Assembly (NCBI GenBank): GCA_946886545.1
Contig: CAMPIU010000015.1
Span: forward strand, 1 to 16,566
Reading direction: 5' to 3'
Length of the DNA stretch: 16,566 nt
Origin: an uncultured Flavobacteriales bacterium
GTDB taxonomy: Bacteria > Bacteroidota > Bacteroidia > Flavobacteriales > Crocinitomicaceae
This document shows, piece after piece, positions 7,935-13,999 of the stretch. Within the stretch, counting starts at the first letter, position 1, and each line of letters starts with the position of its first letter. Under the pieces are notes generated by a model. That model saw only the letters and a program-made list of their open reading frames with translations. It made no database searches and was not told the origin of the DNA. A program made the translations under genes and the position numbers.

Positions 7935-8312
7935 TCAAAGGTTCCACTTCTCCTTGAAGATGTCCATTTTAGGATGGTCCTTTATTCCTTCACTGCCGAT
8001 AAACAAAACATCCTTGCATTTTGTTCGGTCGAAAAACAAAGACAAATGAGATAAAGCAACGTTCATTGTTCCACTCAAATCAATTTTGTGAATCGGAGCC
8101 TGATGAACTTCAAACAAATCGCGTAATTCAGCTGTTCGTTTATCGAAGTTGTGATTATCATGGAAAATAACAACAGCGTCGATTTTTTCAGTCAATTCAT
8201 CATTTTCCTGAAATGGCAAAACATGAAAGCCCAATCCTTCCAACCAGGAATTAACGGTTTCAGCAAACGGTGTTTTGTCTTCAGTGTAAATGGTCTGAAT
8301 ATGTGTCGTCAT
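7935..8312 (-). CDS. conserved-looking hypothetical protein, 125 residues
   Basis: I do not recognise this family. The product has no signal peptide and no transmembrane helix, so it is probably cytoplasmic. It looks like an alternating alpha/beta domain. There are predicted strands at about 4-9 (IQTIYT), 28-33 (FHVLPF), 46-51 (AVVIFH), 73-79 (PIHKIDL) and 100-105 (DVLFIG), with helices between, as in small Rossmann- or flavodoxin-like folds. Acidic residues cluster after the third strand (HDNHNFDKRTAELRD). The single plausible start, the upstream -7 box and the coding-like composition support a real gene. It is monocistronic and convergent with the zinc-ribbon gene across a hairpin. A TIR-like or receiver-like domain was considered, but no diagnostic residues are present. 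Confidence 0.72.
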   Translation of the reverse strand: MTTHIQTIYTEDKTPFAETVNSWLEGLGFHVLPFQENDELTEKIDAVVIFHDNHNFDKRTAELRDLFEVHQAPIHKIDLSGTMNVALSHLSLFFDRTKCKDVLFIGSEGIKDHPKMDIFKEKWNL

Positions 8313-8361
8313 TCTTACCTTAATTTGTTATTTTTTCGTTTACGTTTCTTAAAAGAGAGTG

Positions 8362-8369
8362 CAAAAATA
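8362..8369 (-). promoter_or_regulatory. -7 box for the 125-residue hypothetical gene
   Basis: TATTTTTG on the minus strand, followed by CACTCTC, matches TAnnTTTG exactly. It carries the TTTGCAC continuation also seen upstream of speA and gcvH in this window. The -33 element is not clear. The leader to the ATG at 8312 would be about 45 nt. The rest of 8313-8554 is AT-rich with nothing else identifiable. Confidence 0.5.
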
Positions 8370-8554
8370 CTGTAAACTTTTAGTTAACCCTGTTTTAAAT
8401 TGAATTAATTCCTGTTTTTATTCGAATTAGCAATGCAATAATTACTAAAGCGTTTGATACTGAAATAATTACCTTTAAAGCTCACTCAACTAGGAAATTA
8501 CAACAATTTCAACTAAAATCCTAGAACTAAATAACTAATTCGATTTAGCAAGGT

Positions 8555-9955
8555 TTATGGACGATATCCCAGAATTCGCATGAAGTCATCAGCGGTTTGT
8601 TCTTCAGAGAACAGCTCAGACACGATTTTACCGTGTTCGTCACGCTGAATAAGCACATGTTTCGGCTCCGGAATCAGGCAGTGTTTCAGGCCTCCGTATC
8701 CACCGATCGTTTCCTGGTATGCTCCTGTATTAAAGAATCCAATATAGAGCGGTTTATTTTTGTCGAACTTCGGAAGATAGATGGCATTTGAATGCTGTTC
8801 GGAGTTATAATAATCATCCGAATCACATGTGAGGCCACCAAGAAGTACACGTTCATAATCGTCATTCCAGCGATTGATAGCCAGCATGATGAAACGCTGG
8901 TTAATTGCCCAGGTATCCGGAAGATTCGTCATGAAAGAACTGTCGATCATATTCCATTTCTCCCGGTCATTCTGCTGCTTCTGATGAAGTACATTGAAAA
9001 TTGCACCGCCGCTTTCACCAACAGTAAACGATCCGAATTCCGTATAGATATTTGGTTCCGGAATATCGTTATCCGAGCAAACCCGTTTTACCTGCATTAA
9101 GATCTCACGAACCATATAGGCGTAATCGAAATCAAAAGCCAGGGACTTTTTGATAGGAAAGCCACCTCCTATATTCAATGAATCCAGTGTAGGACACACT
9201 TTTTTCAAATCAGAGTAGATTCTCAAACATTTCGTCAACTCATTCCAGTAATAGGAAGTATCATTGATTCCCGTATTGATGAAAAAGTGAAGCATTTTGA
9301 TTTGTACCCTTGGATTATCCTGGATAAATGCTTTGTAAAACGGTACGATCTCCCGGTATCTGATTCCTAAACGGGATGTATAAAACTCAAATTTCGGTTC
9401 TTCTTCAGATGCAATCCGGATCCCGATCTTCAATTCATTTTCACCGGTTGCTGCAATTAAATCATGTATTTCAGCCGTATTATCAACTACCGGAATAATA
9501 TTCAGGCGTTTATCTTCGATCAGATCCGCTATATTCTGGATGTACTTAGGCGGTTTAAATCCATTGCAGATCACATAACTTCCTTCTTTTAGTTTTCCGG
9601 CATTCAAGACATTCTTTACGATATCAATATCAAATGCGGAAGACGTTTCAATGTGAACATCATTCTTTAAAACCTCATCCAAAACAAAAGAGAAGTGCGA
9701 GCTTTTAGTACAATAAGAGTAATAGTAATTCCCGGAATACCCCAAGTTGTTCATTGCTTCGCGAAACCAGCCTTTGGCTCGTTGAATATTGTGAGAAATC
9801 TGAGGCAAATAATTGAATTTCAATGGCGTGCCATATTCTTCAATTAATCGCATCAAATCGATACCATGAAACATCAAACGATCTTCTCTCAAGTGAAACT
9901 CATCTTGTGGGAAATCAAATGTCTGATCGATAAGGTCAATGTATTTTGTTCTCAT
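8555..9955 (-). CDS. speA: arginine decarboxylase, fold-type III PLP enzyme
   Basis: The 466-residue protein is a fold-type III PLP decarboxylase (alanine racemase-like barrel plus beta domain). The PLP lysine is probably K84 in YCTKSSH. The phosphate-binding glycine loop is GGGFP at 263-267, a barrel acid is E306 in TEFG, and the second-subunit active-site Cys is C377 in the CDSDD motif. The sequence closely resembles the roughly 465-residue form usually annotated as biosynthetic arginine decarboxylase in Bacteroidota, much shorter than the E. coli enzyme. It would make agmatine from arginine for polyamine synthesis in the cytoplasm. An in-frame TAG two codons upstream fixes the start at 9955. 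An AGGAGG at 9973-9978 is 17 nt away, too far for normal use. No agmatinase or other polyamine gene is adjacent. The substrate is inferred from family, so another basic amino acid is possible. Confidence 0.87.
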   Translation of the reverse strand: MRTKYIDLIDQTFDFPQDEFHLREDRLMFHGIDLMRLIEEYGTPLKFNYLPQISHNIQRAKGWFREAMNNLGYSGNYYYSYCTKSSHFSFVLDEVLKNDVHIETSSAFDIDIVKNVLNAGKLKEGSYVICNGFKPPKYIQNIADLIEDKRLNIIPVVDNTAEIHDLIAATGENELKIGIRIASEEEPKFEFYTSRLGIRYREIVPFYKAFIQDNPRVQIKMLHFFINTGINDTSYYWNELTKCLRIYSDLKKVCPTLDSLNIGGGFPIKKSLAFDFDYAYMVREILMQVKRVCSDNDIPEPNIYTEFGSFTVGESGGAIFNVLHQKQQNDREKWNMIDSSFMTNLPDTWAINQRFIMLAINRWNDDYERVLLGGLTCDSDDYYNSEQHSNAIYLPKFDKNKPLYIGFFNTGAYQETIGGYGGLKHCLIPEPKHVLIQRDEHGKIVSELFSEEQTADDFMRILGYRP

Positions 9956-10330
9956 TCGCTACACGTTGCACTCCTCCTACGGAAATCTTTCTTAAAAGTT
10001 CTAAAACCAACTAAATTATTCCAGGAATAATTCGGTGCAAATTTAGGTTAAAGATTGGGATGTGACCGGTAAAAAATCAAAAATCGCTTAGCTTTTCCAA
10101 TAAGTATTTCTCTCACTCACTTTTAGAGTCGGTTTTCAGGCGGTTTTCCTTAATCAAGAATTAGTTTTGATATCCAAATTTTCCGGACTTTTTGCTTCGT
10201 AATCTCTCCAAATACAATTAATTCTTTATTGCGGACAATAAATCTTCTGCTCCTTGGCTATGCGATAAGCGTTACGATCTTTGCGCAACATACTTAAAAT
10301 CAAAAACTGTTCTTCTTTTGAATAGAATTT
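9956..10330. other. 375-bp stretch without a recognised gene
   Basis: The part nearest speA holds its leader and -7 box. Between 10050 and 10225 nothing convincing is seen apart from two copies of CGGTTTTC (about 10131-10150). The part next to the 106-residue gene (10226-10330) is an in-frame, protein-like continuation past that gene's stop codon and is described as a finding. No hairpin with a T-run is evident. Confidence 0.6.
10038..10045 (-). promoter_or_regulatory. -7 box for speA
   Basis: TAAATTTG on the minus strand matches TAnnTTTG exactly and continues as CACCGA. The same ten bases, TTTGCACCGA, follow the start of the gcvH -7 box. No good -33 TTG is seen. The implied speA leader is about 70-75 nt and includes the AGGAGG at 9973-9978. 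Confidence 0.5.
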
Positions 10331-10651
10331 CTAGTCATGGTGTTTTGTCAGATGCTCCACTAATTTTGAAGCTCTGTAACTGGAATAGATTCCAAATGCA
10401 TTTACAACAATCCCTTTAATGTTCTTGTCGTTAGCCGAGATAGCATAAACGATCATTTCGTCTCCCGGATCCGTTATTCCTTCAAACCGGTATACTTCAT
10501 CAATGGTGAAATCTGCAGGAGATAATTCCGTGCAAGTAGATTTTTCAAGCAAGCAATCTTTCTCGGCTTCCAAAGACAGATCTGCTGTGTATCCACGTTT
10601 TTTCAAGTCGTTAACTGCTTCTGTTACTGTATCATAATTGCGTTGTGTCAT
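10331..10651 (-). CDS. small conserved Bacteroidota protein (often labelled phosphoribosylpyrophosphate synthetase)
   Basis: The 106-residue product resembles a family of about 100-residue Bacteroidota proteins with the pattern YDTVTEAVNDLKKRGY near the N-terminus, then FTIDEVYRFEG near 48-58, MIVYAIS near 65-71 and KGIVVNAFG near 79-87. I recall database entries calling this family phosphoribosylpyrophosphate synthetase. That name looks wrong, because the protein is a third of that enzyme's length and has no PRPP-binding DD-x4-T/S motif. It is probably a small cytoplasmic alpha+beta protein. The gene is divergent from the T9SS gene at 10788. A weak -7-like TATCTTTA lies at 10680-10673. The frame continues for 34 sense codons after the TAG stop. 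Function is unknown. Confidence 0.8.
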   Translation of the reverse strand: MTQRNYDTVTEAVNDLKKRGYTADLSLEAEKDCLLEKSTCTELSPADFTIDEVYRFEGITDPGDEMIVYAISANDKNIKGIVVNAFGIYSSYRASKLVEHLTKHHD

Positions 10652-10787
10652 AATTATGTTATTTGATTTTTTTAAAGATAATGAAAAAGATTCCTTAGTA
10701 CTTTAAAGTGGGATCTGATTACCGATTCGTTTTTGAAAGCAACTGAAACAGGTAATAAGCGTCTACATAACAATTAAAGAACTAAAC

Positions 10788-11663
10788 ATGAAAAAACTAC
10801 TACTTGGAGTTTCCCTTACTTTGGGATTCTGGTCTCTTTCGCATGCACAATGCAGTGTGGAGGTAAATGACAGCTTATTGAGCACCTACGATTACATTTT
10901 GAATGCTGATAACGAAACCGGAACCGGTCCTTTTACTTATTCCTGGACCGTAACTGACGGGAATGGTATTCCTGTTCCATATACTGTCAATCCGGGAGGA
11001 GACAGCGTTACGATCGATGCAGCAACACTTCAGAACAACTACGGTTGTGTAATTTACCAGTTATGTATGACAGATATGGTCGGCTGTACCACCTGCTCAT
11101 CGGATACTGCCGCCCTGCAGGTTCCATTTCCGTGCTTTTCGCAGTTTACATCATCTATCGTTGGGCAAAACCAGGTTTCAATTACCTTGAATTCATCCAT
11201 TCCCCCATTCCTGATAGTAAATCAATTTGTGACTTGGACAGATGGAAATGGGCAAGGACAGGGAATGCCTTACATGGGTCCCGGAACAATTGTTACTTAT
11301 ACTCCTGGGGCTTCCAATCCTTCCAATAAATTTTTCTGCTGTGTTATGACCACTACTATAAACGGTGGTTGTATTTCGTGTGATTCCATTCAGTATACGA
11401 ATTCTACTTTAAAAATCAACGAGCTGCAAAACGAAAAACTACAGATTGCACCGAATCCTGCCTCATCTGTTGCGAAAATCAAAAGTGCCGCACCAATTGA
11501 TGCGATTCACTTGTATAATTCAGTCGGACAATCAATAAAAGCAAACTATTTGCTGGAAAATAATACAGCCTGGATAACTGTTAATGACTTGCCTAAAGGA
11601 ATTTACCTCGTGGAAGTCATTACTCAATCAGGAACGTTCAAAGAACGAATGATAAAAGATTAA
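10788..11663 (+). CDS. secreted cysteine-rich T9SS protein with duplicated Ig-like halves
   Basis: The 291-residue product has a signal peptide (about 1-20, ending SHA). A C-terminal T9SS type A sorting domain covers about 210-291, with IAPNPASS at 220-227 and GIYLVEV at 271-277. Between them lie two related modules. Each begins with an isolated Cys (C22, C116) and contains W-T-x-x-DGNG (53-60) or WTDGNGQG (150-157). Each ends in a cysteine cluster (C87, C93, C100, C103; C184, C185, C195, C198) with GCTTC or GCISC as the last element. The even cysteine count per module suggests disulphides in an Ig/PKD-like fold. It is monocistronic, divergent from the 106-residue gene, and its stop is 2 bp from that of the convergent ArsC-family gene. 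The binding target is unknown. Confidence 0.87.
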   Translation: MKKLLLGVSLTLGFWSLSHAQCSVEVNDSLLSTYDYILNADNETGTGPFTYSWTVTDGNGIPVPYTVNPGGDSVTIDAATLQNNYGCVIYQLCMTDMVGCTTCSSDTAALQVPFPCFSQFTSSIVGQNQVSITLNSSIPPFLIVNQFVTWTDGNGQGQGMPYMGPGTIVTYTPGASNPSNKFFCCVMTTTINGGCISCDSIQYTNSTLKINELQNEKLQIAPNPASSVAKIKSAAPIDAIHLYNSVGQSIKANYLLENNTAWITVNDLPKGIYLVEVITQSGTFKERMIKD

Positions 11664-11665
11664 AA

Positions 11666-12013
11666 TTAAGATAGCAGGTCTTTGATGAGAATCGGAGGCC
11701 TGCCTACTATTGCCTGGTTTCCTCTCACAACTATTGGTCGCTCAATGAGGATCGGATATTTCATCATGGTTTGGATCCATTGTTTCCGGGTACGCGTCTT
11801 GCCCGCATACTTTTCCAAAAAGATCTCTTCCTTCTGACGAATAATATCCAGGGGTTTTGCTTTCAATAATTTCAATAATTCATCCAATTCTTCATACGTT
11901 GGAGGAACCATCAGATAATCACGGATTTCAATATCCGCACCCATTTCCTCTAAGAGGCAAAGTCCTTCCCTGCTTTTTGAGCATCGGGTATTGTGGTATA
12001 TGATTGTTTTCAT
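11666..12013 (-). CDS. arsC: ArsC-family (glutaredoxin-type) arsenate reductase
   Basis: The 115-residue product has the ArsC/Spx thioredoxin-like fold pattern: IIYHNTRCSKSR at 4-15 with catalytic C11, YLMVPP at 33-38, and ERPIVV and GRPP near the end. The three arginines that bind arsenate in plasmid R773 ArsC (R60, R94, R107) align with R59, R92 and R105, so the enzyme may be a true glutathione/glutaredoxin-dependent arsenate reductase. Lone ArsC-like genes in Bacteroidota often have no proven arsenate role, however, and no arsR, arsB or acr3 is nearby. It is shorter than R773 ArsC (141) because the C-terminal tail is missing, which is usual in the chromosomal group. prfB lies upstream on the same strand, separated by an inverted repeat. 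Confidence 0.85.
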   Translation of the reverse strand: MKTIIYHNTRCSKSREGLCLLEEMGADIEIRDYLMVPPTYEELDELLKLLKAKPLDIIRQKEEIFLEKYAGKTRTRKQWIQTMMKYPILIERPIVVRGNQAIVGRPPILIKDLLS

Positions 12014-12015
12014 AA

Positions 12016-12102
12016 AGGATATTAAGATTTTAAGACATCAGGATATTAGGACTTCATTTTTGCAGGAAGAGAAAAATTTAAGTCCTAAAATCTTAATATC
12101 CT
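12016..12102. repeat. 21-bp inverted repeat with 45-nt loop between prfB and arsC
   Basis: Arms at 12016-12036 and 12082-12102 are complementary at 20 of 21 positions. The loop carries another copy of the arm's first nine bases (AGGATATTA, about 12040-12048), making two direct copies and one inverted copy. A further partial match, ATTAGGACTTCA in the loop (12045-12056), mirrors TGAAGTCTAAT at the prfB stop. It could act as a prfB terminator, but its size and internal repeats look more like a palindromic intergenic element. Confidence 0.7.
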
Positions 12103-12115
12103 GTAGTCTTGAAGT

Positions 12116-13198
12116 CTAATTGCCGTACATCATTAGATACGACTTCAAAAAAGGTAATAAATCCCCATCCAATACTTTATCCGGATCGTTTACTGTGTAA
12201 TCAGTTCTGTGATCTTTCACCCGACGGTCATCCAAAACATAACTTCTGATCTGAGATCCCCATTCGATCTTCTTCTTACCTGCTTCAATCTGCTCTCTTG
12301 ATTCAGCACGCTTACGCAATTCAATTTCGTATAACTGGGAGCGAAGCAATTGCATAGCTTTTTCCTTATTTGCCAGCTGTGAACGCGATTCTGAGTTCTC
12401 AATAATAATTCCGGAAGGAGCATGCCGTAAACGCACCGCGGTTTCTACTTTATTTACGTTCTGTCCACCGGCACCTCCCGAACGGAAAGTTTCAAATGTA
12501 ATATCCGCAGGATTGACATAAATTTCAATCGTATCATCCACAGAAGGATATACATATACGGAAGCAAATGAAGTCATGCGTTTCCCTTGTGAATTGTATG
12601 GACTCACGCGAACCAGGCGATGAATACCATTTTCACCTTTCAGGTAACCGAAAGCAAATTCGCCTTCAATTTCAAGCGTGACTGTTTTGATACCGGCAAC
12701 ATCACCTTCCTGGAAGTTGAGTTCTTTTACTTTGTACCCACTTTTTTCCGCCCACATAATGTACATGCGCATCAGCATTCCTGCCCAGTCGCAAGCCTCC
12801 GTACCACCCGCACCTGCGGTAATCTGGATCACGGCACTCAAAGCATCTTCCTCTCCGGAAAGCATGTTTTTTAATTCCACTTCTTCGATGGTAGTGAGCA
12901 AAGATTGGTATGCATCATCACATTCAGATTCTTCTGCAGCACCTTCTTTCACAAACTCAATCAATACTTCCAGGTCATCCGCCTGAGATTTCAGACGTGT
13001 ATATGATTCGATCCAAAACTTCAGTCCACGAATTTCTTTCATTTGTGCTTCAGCCTTTTTCGGATCATCCCAGAAACCAGGATCTTGTGTTTTCAATTCA
13101 CTTTCACGCAATTGCATTTCCTTTTCCGGAATTTTCAAATAATTTGCAATCGCAGTAATGCGCAGATTAATTTCCTTGAGTTGGTCATTGTTTACCAT
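12116..13198 (-). CDS. prfB: peptide chain release factor 2 (RF2)
   Basis: The 360-residue protein is complete RF2, which ends translation at UGA and UAA by hydrolysing peptidyl-tRNA. The catalytic GGQ lies at 244-246 in [11 protein letters not shown]. The stop-codon recognition tripeptide, SPF in E. coli, reads SPY here (199-201, then NSQGKR). The C-terminal [12 protein letters not shown] at 313-324 is typical. The N-terminus aligns with the start of E. coli RF2 without the CTTTGA programmed frameshift: codons 20-24 run straight through as Y-L-K-I-P. So this copy appears free of frameshift autoregulation. A TAATTTTG box ends 4 bp before the ATG, which would imply a leaderless transcript if used. 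gcvH lies divergently upstream. No methyltransferase such as prmC is adjacent. Confidence 0.96.
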   Translation of the reverse strand: MVNNDQLKEINLRITAIANYLKIPEKEMQLRESELKTQDPGFWDDPKKAEAQMKEIRGLKFWIESYTRLKSQADDLEVLIEFVKEGAAEESECDDAYQSLLTTIEEVELKNMLSGEEDALSAVIQITAGAGGTEACDWAGMLMRMYIMWAEKSGYKVKELNFQEGDVAGIKTVTLEIEGEFAFGYLKGENGIHRLVRVSPYNSQGKRMTSFASVYVYPSVDDTIEIYVNPADITFETFRSGGAGGQNVNKVETAVRLRHAPSGIIIENSESRSQLANKEKAMQLLRSQLYEIELRKRAESREQIEAGKKKIEWGSQIRSYVLDDRRVKDHRTDYTVNDPDKVLDGDLLPFLKSYLMMYGN

Positions 13199-13210
13199 GT
13201 TTCAAAATTA

Positions 13211-13312
13211 AGAATTCTGAATGAAGAATGCAGAGGGGAGAATTGAAAATGTTAAAATGAAGAATGCAAAGAAGATATTCCAGGATTTTTTCACCTCTTC
13301 ATTCAGAATTCT
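13211..13312. repeat. inverted repeat of heptamer-like units between prfB and gcvH
   Basis: A perfect 16-bp inverted pair lies at 13211-13226 and 13297-13312 with a 70-nt loop. The surrounding sequence is built from near-heptamer words in a row (AATTCTG, AATGAAG, AATGCAG). Further copies of GAAGAATGC lie in the loop (about 13259-13267), and the reverse complement GCATTCTT lies just outside the right arm (13313-13320). The longer arms align only if one heptamer unit is shifted, which suggests gain or loss of whole units. The element fills most of the divergent promoter region. Confidence 0.7.
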
Positions 13313-13333
13313 GCATTCTTAATTGAAATAAAT

Positions 13334-13341
13334 TACATTTG
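13334..13341 (+). promoter_or_regulatory. -7 box for gcvH
   Basis: TACATTTG matches TAnnTTTG exactly and continues as CACCGA, as at speA. A 20-bp spacer would put the -33 element at 13311-13313 (CTG), inside the right end of the inverted repeat, so the -33 is weak. The leader to the ATG at 13374 would be about 25 nt. Confidence 0.55.
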
Positions 13342-13373
13342 CACCGAGAAAAAGACTTTAAAAGAATAACAAG

Positions 13374-13751
13374 ATGAATATTCCAGCAAATTTAAAATAC
13401 ACAAAAGACCACGAGTGGGTAAGTGTTGAAGGTGATGTTGCAACAATCGGTATTACTGATTTCGCTCAAGGTGAATTAGGAGATATCGTTTATGTTGAAA
13501 TTGAAACAGTAGGTGAAACAATGGATCAGGAAGAAGTTTTCGGTTCTGTTGAAGCGGTTAAAACAGTTTCTGATTTATTCATGCCGGTTTCCGGAGAAAT
13601 CCTTGAGTTTAACAACGGTTTGGAATCAAACCCTGAAGCTGTAAACAAAGATCCTTATGGTGATGGCTGGATGATCAAAGTAAAATTGAGCAACCCAAGT
13701 GAAGTAGACGGTTTATTAGACGCTGCGGGATACAAAGCATTAGTAGGATAA
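13374..13751 (+). CDS. gcvH: glycine cleavage system H protein
   Basis: The 125-residue protein is full-length GcvH, the lipoylated carrier that shuttles the aminomethyl group between the P, T and L proteins of the glycine cleavage complex in the cytoplasm. The lipoyl attachment lysine is K63 in the classic [13 protein letters not shown] stretch. The N-terminal YTKDHEWV at 9-16 and GDIVYVE at 36-42 are also diagnostic. The gene is expressed alone, with a -7 box upstream and a strong intrinsic terminator 20 bp after the stop. gcvP and gcvT are not in the window. Lone gcvH is common in Bacteroidota. Confidence 0.98.
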   Translation: MNIPANLKYTKDHEWVSVEGDVATIGITDFAQGELGDIVYVEIETVGETMDQEEVFGSVEAVKTVSDLFMPVSGEILEFNNGLESNPEAVNKDPYGDGWMIKVKLSNPSEVDGLLDAAGYKALVG

Positions 13752-13771
13752 TCCTTTCAAGTAATATTGAT

Positions 13772-13808
13772 AAAAGCCCTGATTCGTCACAATAGATCAG
13801 GGCTTTTT
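13772..13808 (+). terminator. intrinsic terminator after gcvH
   Basis: A perfect 12-bp stem (AAAAGCCCTGAT at 13772-13783 with ATCAGGGCTTTT at 13796-13807), a 12-nt loop and a run of five T end the gcvH transcript. The stem holds a GC-rich core, GCCCTGA. Confidence 0.92.
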
Positions 13809-13855
13809 CATTTTCAGGGAAGCGCAGGGATCAAATGTTTAATCCTTCACACTCT

Positions 13856-13910
13856 CATACTTCTTTCATACTATATCCATACTTGACCCATACTTCATCC
13901 GTGCTTAACC
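13856..13910. repeat. five direct repeats with an exact 11-bp period (CATACTT core)
   Basis: Units start at 13856, 13867, 13878, 13889 and 13900. They read CATACTTCTTT, CATACTATATC, CATACTTGACC, CATACTTCATC and CGTGCTTAACC. The first four share CATACT exactly, the last keeps only C, T, C, T and T of the core, and the fifth base (C) and sixth (T) never vary. The four later units end in C. The array starts 48 bp after the gcvH terminator and ends about 43 bp before the proposed -33 element of the lipoprotein gene. Confidence 0.75.
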
Positions 13911-13953
13911 TATAGCTGATCAAAAAGATAGCAATTCTTACAAGGCATGGTTT

Positions 13954-13984
13954 TTGAATTCGACTGAATTAATATGTACTTTCA
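13954..13984 (+). promoter_or_regulatory. possible promoter for the lipoprotein gene
   Basis: A TTTTTG run ending at 13956 supplies the -33 TTG. TACTTTCA at 13977-13984 is a -7-like box 20 bp downstream that keeps TA and two of the TTTG bases. Transcription would start close to the ATG at 14000. The 11-bp repeat array lies just upstream. Confidence 0.4.
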
Positions 13985-13999
13985 CCAAAATATTATCCG

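Noticed and set aside
7935..8312. TIR, receiver or flavodoxin domain
   Set aside because: The alpha/beta pattern is suggestive, but no catalytic Glu of TIR, no receiver Asp/Lys set and no FMN-binding loop could be placed.
11666..12013. Arsenic resistance operon
   Set aside because: Only the ArsC-like gene is present. No arsR, arsB, acr3 or other arsenic gene is near.
12678..12986. Open frame of about 100 codons on the plus strand opposite prfB
   Set aside because: It lies wholly inside the strongly conserved prfB gene on the other strand, with no protein-like motifs of its own. Other open frames opposite prfB, speA and the T9SS gene were discarded for the same reason.
12014..13330. Composite transposon or MITE pair around prfB
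   Set aside because: The two inverted repeats have different sequences, no target duplications were seen, and prfB is an essential core gene in a normal context.
13856..13910. CRISPR array
   Set aside because: The repeat unit is 11 bp with no spacers of CRISPR size, and no cas gene is present.
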